A stretch of 41,350 bases of DNA, from NCBI GenBank assembly GCA_029265085.1, contig JAJUJY010000022.1:1-41350 (forward strand), read 5' to 3'. Position numbers and translations under genes: made by a program. The stretch is from Chloroflexota bacterium (lineage in GTDB: Bacteria > Chloroflexota > Anaerolineae > Anaerolineales > Anaerolineaceae). Below, one piece after another: positions 40,497 through 41,350 of this stretch. How positions within the stretch are numbered: the first letter of the stretch is position 1; each line of letters begins with the position of its first letter. Under the pieces are notes generated by a model. It worked only from the letters and a program-made list of their open reading frames with translations, did not search any database and had not been told where the DNA came from.

Positions 40497-41127
40497 TCAT
40501 CCGGTGGTTCGCAAGGGTATCGTGGCTATGCTGGAGACAGAAGAAGACCTTTCTGTGGTTGGAGAAGCCAGCAACGGCCAGGAAGCCTTGCAAAAATATC
40601 GCGAACTGGCTCCGGAAGTGGTTTTGATGGACTTGGTGATGCCGGTGATGGATGGGGTGGAAGCAATCCACCAATTGCGCTCAATGGACCCGGAAGCGCG
40701 TGTATTGGTACTGACCAGCTTTACCAGTGACGATAAAGTCTTTGCTGCCATTAAGGCCGGCGCTGCCGGATATTTATTGAAAGATTCAGACCCGGATGAT
40801 TTGATCCGGGCCATTCACCAGGTGCAGCGCGGCGAATCTTCCCTGCATCCAGCCATTGCGCACCGGCTGTTGACTCAACTGGCTCAGCCTGCCGAGCCCC
40901 GCCAGCGCGTGGAAGAATTGACCGACCGGGAAAAAGAAGTGTTGACCTATATTGCCGAAGGATTAAATAACCAGGAGATTGCTGAAAAAATGGTAGTGAG
41001 CAAAGCCACTGTCCATTCGCATGTCAGCAGGATTCTAGCAAAACTGCAATTGGACAGCCGGACTCAGGCCGCCTTATATGCCATCCGGCAGGGGTATATT
41101 ACGGTCAATCCCAAAGAAAATCACTAA
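40465..41127 (+). CDS. NarL/LuxR-family response regulator
   Basis: A 220-residue regulator. The receiver domain (1-125) has acidic residues D10 and D11 (VVDDHP), the phospho-acceptor D56 (VLMDLVMP), Thr in VLTSFTSDD and the conserved Lys in YLLKDSD. The LuxR-type helix-turn-helix spans about 148-205 (LTDREKEVLTYIAEGLNNQE, then KATVHSHVSRILAKLQL). The ATG at 40465 is preceded by GGTGGAGG and overlaps the kinase gene by 32 bases, which strongly links them as one phosphorelay. Target genes are unknown. An intrinsic terminator follows at 41157. Confidence 0.94.
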   Translation: MQKIRILVVDDHPVVRKGIVAMLETEEDLSVVGEASNGQEALQKYRELAPEVVLMDLVMPVMDGVEAIHQLRSMDPEARVLVLTSFTSDDKVFAAIKAGAAGYLLKDSDPDDLIRAIHQVQRGESSLHPAIAHRLLTQLAQPAEPRQRVEELTDREKEVLTYIAEGLNNQEIAEKMVVSKATVHSHVSRILAKLQLDSRTQAALYAIRQGYITVNPKENH

Positions 41128-41156
41128 AACAAACCTTTCACCAGTTTTTTTATTAC

Positions 41157-41183
41157 ACCGGACGATCTCAGTCCGGTTTTTTA
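41157..41183 (+). terminator. Intrinsic terminator of the two-component operon
   Basis: ACCGGAC (41157-41163), a 7-nt loop, GTCCGGT (41171-41177), then TTTTT. It lies 30 bases after the response regulator stop. Confidence 0.88.
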
Positions 41184-41210
41184 TTGATGATAATAGAACA
41201 TTTGGTCTCA

Positions 41211-41254
41211 ATAAAAAGGTTGAGAGATGCGGACATACTTTTCAACCTTTTTAT
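41211..41254 (+). repeat. 13-bp inverted repeat before the last gene
   Basis: ATAAAAAGGTTGA (41211-41223) and TCAACCTTTTTAT (41242-41254) are perfect arms around an 18-nt loop. The right arm ends in a T run, so it could be a second terminator or an operator for the gene at 41337. Confidence 0.5.
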
Positions 41255-41336
41255 GCAATCATATTCAAGTCTTTGCGGATGTAATTGAGAACCGCTGGCT
41301 GTATATTATCTATGTACTTAACGCTTGGAGGAAAAC

Positions 41337-41350
41337 ATGAAGAAAGAACT
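41337..41350 (+). CDS. Start of a gene cut by the right edge
   Basis: ATG AAG AAA GAA CT, preceded by GGAGGAAAAC. Only four codons (M-K-K-E) are visible, consistent with a lysine-rich signal peptide start but not enough to name it. Confidence 0.6.

Overview
This window looks like chromosomal DNA of a Chloroflexota bacterium, most likely class Anaerolineae. That is an inference from gene style: BTAD/STAND/TPR regulators, a lipoprotein with a Thr-Pro linker, two-component and GGDEF proteins, moderate GC, and a complete PTS operon next to typical Anaerolineae-like membrane proteins. I saw no rRNA, tRNA, CRISPR array, transposase or phage gene.

Layout. 1-5.6 kb: a BTAD-type STAND regulator cut by the left edge, divergent from a small ParB-fold protein whose promoter carries four phased heptamer repeats, then a very large GGDEF-ATPase-NB-ARC-TPR protein. 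5.7-11.5 kb: class II fructose-bisphosphate aldolase, a GH99-like/metallophosphoesterase lipoprotein, a membrane protein and an ornithine-decarboxylase-like enzyme. 11.5-15.2 kb: two convergent paralogous MFS exporters, one behind a leader containing an intrinsic terminator and the other in an operon with an ArsR-like regulator that has a clear promoter and operator. 15.2-19.2 kb: an M23 peptidase-like protein, a ParB-fold/double-USP fusion followed by a methyltransferase-like gene, and a small heat-shock protein. 19.2-23.6 kb (minus strand): an M50-like protein, a YwiC-like protein, a phytoene-desaturase-like flavoprotein and a HAD phosphatase.

23.7-33.7 kb is the most coherent system. It is one long plus-strand operon with galactitol-type PTS IIB and IIC, a single-pass membrane protein, a SorC-type regulator, IIA, its own HPr and Enzyme I, an RpiB-like isomerase, a GpsA-like dehydrogenase, a small unknown protein, a FucA-type class II aldolase and a zinc alcohol dehydrogenase. 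No sugar kinase is visible. My reading is a self-sufficient polyol phosphotransferase pathway: the polyol enters as its phosphate, the dehydrogenase makes a ketose phosphate, and the aldolase splits it directly. An 18-bp perfect palindrome lies between this operon and the divergent HAD operon and is a good candidate for the SorC-type operator.

34.1-41.3 kb: a sodium-dependent NSS transporter behind an apparent transcription attenuator, then GAF-GGDEF, Nudix, Qnr/McbG-like pentapeptide, a NarL-type histidine kinase/response regulator pair, and the first codons of another gene at the right edge. All assignments are by eye from translated sequence; no database search was possible.
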